Position numbers and translations under genes: made by a program
Part shown: positions 7,398-7,588 of the stretch, piece after piece
How positions within the stretch are numbered: position 1 is the stretch's first letter
Layout of the letters: each line of letters begins with the position of its first letter
From: Ignavibacteria bacterium
Lineage (GTDB): Bacteria > Bacteroidota > Ignavibacteria > Ignavibacteriales > Melioribacteraceae
Direction of reading: 5' to 3'
Length of the DNA stretch: 7,588 nucleotides
NCBI GenBank assembly: GCA_011049495.1
Contig: DSBF01000370.1
Location: forward strand, 1 to 7,588
Notes under the pieces: generated by a model
Databases searched by the model: none
Told to the model about the DNA's origin: nothing
Seen by the model: the letters and a program-made list of their open reading frames with translations, nothing else

Positions 7398-7588
7398 TTC
7401 AGATTTTTGGTACTAAAAGATGTAAAGATACCCAGAAAGCAGAAAGATTTTTCAAAGAACGTAAAATCGAATTTCAATTTAGAGACTTAACCGAAAAAGG
7501 TGTGAGCAAGAAAGAATTGGAAAACTTCACTCAATTTTATTCTTTAGAAGAATTAATCGACATTGAAGGGAAACAATACAATAAGAGG
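7394..7588 (+). CDS. ArsC/Spx-like thioredoxin-fold protein, 3' end beyond the window
   Basis: The frame is open for 65 codons from the ATG at 7394 to the window edge, so the gene is partial. The translation starts MIQIFGTKRCKDTQKAERFF and continues with an FRDLTEKGVSKKEL segment. This matches the start of ArsC/Spx/YffB-family proteins: a beta strand, then a cysteine (Cys10) at the start of helix 1, then the second strand with the DL.EKG-S..EL pattern. Cys10 is coded by TGT, and the motif is CKDT rather than CxxC, so it is not a dithiol Spx-type switch. Members include glutaredoxin-dependent arsenate reductases and many proteins of unknown function. The catalytic arginine region would lie outside the window, so arsenate reduction cannot be claimed. 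The ATGA overlap with the rhodanese gene suggests coupled translation and possibly shared thiol or sulfur chemistry. Confidence 0.8.
   Translation, partial: MIQIFGTKRCKDTQKAERFFKERKIEFQFRDLTEKGVSKKELENFTQFYSLEELIDIEGKQYNKR

Noticed and set aside
7421..7426. Possible selenocysteine version of the ArsC-like protein
   Set aside because: The key cysteine codon is TGT, an ordinary cysteine; no in-frame TGA is present in the visible part.

Overview
This AT-rich, gene-dense window carries eight genes, all on the + strand, with coding DNA from position 216 to the right edge. Exported proteins ending their signal peptides in LFSQ or LFAQ, mostly absent Shine-Dalgarno sequences, an exact TAnnTTTG box upstream of the first gene, and the mix of families suggest a member of the Bacteroidota/Chlorobi/Ignavibacteria (FCB) group. 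Ignavibacteria is the best guess; this is inferred from protein flavour, not from a marker-gene comparison.

Layout. Bases 1-215 are a non-coding leader with a perfect 13-bp inverted repeat (2-37), a weaker stem-loop (57-88) and a possible promoter (185-192). Next come a small Trm112/UPF0434-like protein (216-431), a GlcD-type FAD-linked oxidase (469-1959), an exported TPR protein (1946-3802), ClpX (3799-5052), an exported protein of the family often labelled 'asparagine synthetase B' (5085-6338), a FAHD1/YcgM-type fumarylacetoacetate hydrolase family enzyme (6351-7007), an exported single-domain rhodanese (7011-7397), and the first 65 codons of an ArsC/Spx-like thioredoxin-fold protein (7394 to the edge).

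Gaps are at most 37 bp. Three junctions overlap: 14 bp (oxidase/TPR), an ATGA overlap (TPR/clpX) and an ATGA overlap (rhodanese/ArsC-like). No convincing terminator lies between the genes, so the whole block may be one operon. The genes do not form one obvious pathway. They look like a housekeeping cluster of proteolysis (ClpX), small-molecule oxidation and keto-acid handling (FAD oxidase, FAH enzyme), sulfur/thiol chemistry (rhodanese, ArsC-like) and envelope proteins (TPR, 'AsnB-like', rhodanese).

I saw no mobile element, CRISPR array, tRNA, rRNA or defence system. The least understood gene is the 5085-6338 protein: its usual database name is not supported by its sequence, and it looks like a secreted enzyme-like protein of unknown function.
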